Part shown: in pieces, positions 63,864 through 64,000 of the stretch
Numbering within the stretch: the stretch's first letter is position 1
Layout: every line of letters begins with the position of its first letter
Assembly: GCF_900113325.1 (NCBI RefSeq)
Contig: NZ_FOOY01000014.1
Coordinates: forward strand, 44,512-108,511
Length of the DNA: 64,000 bases
Source of the DNA: Sporolactobacillus nakayamae
GTDB lineage: Bacteria > Bacillota > Bacilli > Bacillales > Sporolactobacillaceae
Direction: 5' to 3'
Made by a program: the position numbers and the translations under genes
Notes under the pieces: generated by a model
What the model was told of the DNA's origin: nothing
Databases searched by the model: none
What the model saw: only the letters and a program-made list of their open reading frames with translations

Positions 63864-64000
63864 ATGGCTCAATTACAGATTACTCTAAATGAACAACTTC
63901 TGCATCAATTATTTCTTGGAGATTCTAAGGAATCCGGCGTCGACGCGCTTTTGGAGGCGATCCTCAATCAGGTGCTGCAGGCACAGGCTGGCGAACAGGT
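63864..64000 (+). mobile_element. IS256-family transposase, 5' part, cut by window end
   Basis: The first 45 residues (MAQLQITLNEQLLHQLFLGD...VDALLEAILNQVLQAQAGEQV) match the N-terminus of Mutator/IS256-type DDE transposases. AAAGGAGAG precedes the ATG. The catalytic part and right end are beyond the window. The left inverted repeat was not identified with certainty; it should lie between the palindrome and about 63840. Confidence 0.85.

Overview
The window looks like a chromosomal segment of a spore-forming, lactic-acid-type Bacilli, most likely Sporolactobacillus or a close relative. This is an inference from gene content. A Tlp-type small acid-soluble spore protein with a sigma-G-like promoter argues for sporulation. 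A D-lactate dehydrogenase, two adhE genes, a lactate-racemase (lar) operon and a monomeric B12-dependent ribonucleotide reductase recall lactobacilli. The pbuG / NETI-protein / pur order and PurR-type operators recall Bacillus.

Layout. 1-6.5 kb: tail of an adhE, a glutamine amidotransferase, and a metal locus (P1B-type ATPase with a CPG motif, HMA chaperone, Dps-like protein, FNR-like regulator) whose two parts each carry an FNR/FLP-like box. 6.5-11.3 kb (minus strand): B12-dependent nrdJ with paired NrdR boxes, followed by an ECF S component, a DUF4430 protein, a cobalamin adenosyltransferase and a DnaI/DnaC-like ATPase. 11.8-17.6 kb: lower mevalonate pathway (mvk, mvaD, mvaK2, fni), then a TctA-like permease with a small membrane partner. 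17.7-19.2 kb: a uracil-DNA-glycosylase-family protein and a C39-like gene broken by one stop codon. 19.3-27.1 kb: larR and divergent larABCDE, then a NiCoT nickel permease; together they make and load the nickel-pincer cofactor of lactate racemase. 27.2-28.8 kb: bioY-bioB under two BirA-type operators. 29-34.8 kb: mixed accessory genes (MFS, APH kinase, NERD, two Nudix, GNAT, papain-like amidase, tlp). 34.9-37.3 kb: self-regulated ABC transporter plus TetR. 37.5-41.7 kb: D-LDH and a full adhE with Rex and cre sites. 43.4-59.4 kb: purine permease and the complete purEKBCSQLFMNHD operon, governed by PurBox pairs with identical 25-nt spacing and a guanine-class riboswitch; a repeat element sits between purN and purH. 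59.5-64 kb: HTH/PIN toxin-antitoxin-like pair, two XRE/membrane-protein pairs facing each other, a methyltransferase, another XRE and the start of an IS256-family transposase.

The intergenic space is unusually rich in repeats: 215-bp and 43-bp tandem units, a duplicated ~240-bp element, and arrays of short words at about 16- and 21-bp periods. No gene system that is plainly new was found. The strongest unexplained signals are these word arrays, the FLP-like regulon around the CPG-type ATPase, and the TctA-like permease attached to the mevalonate operon. All assignments were made by reading the sequence, without database searches.
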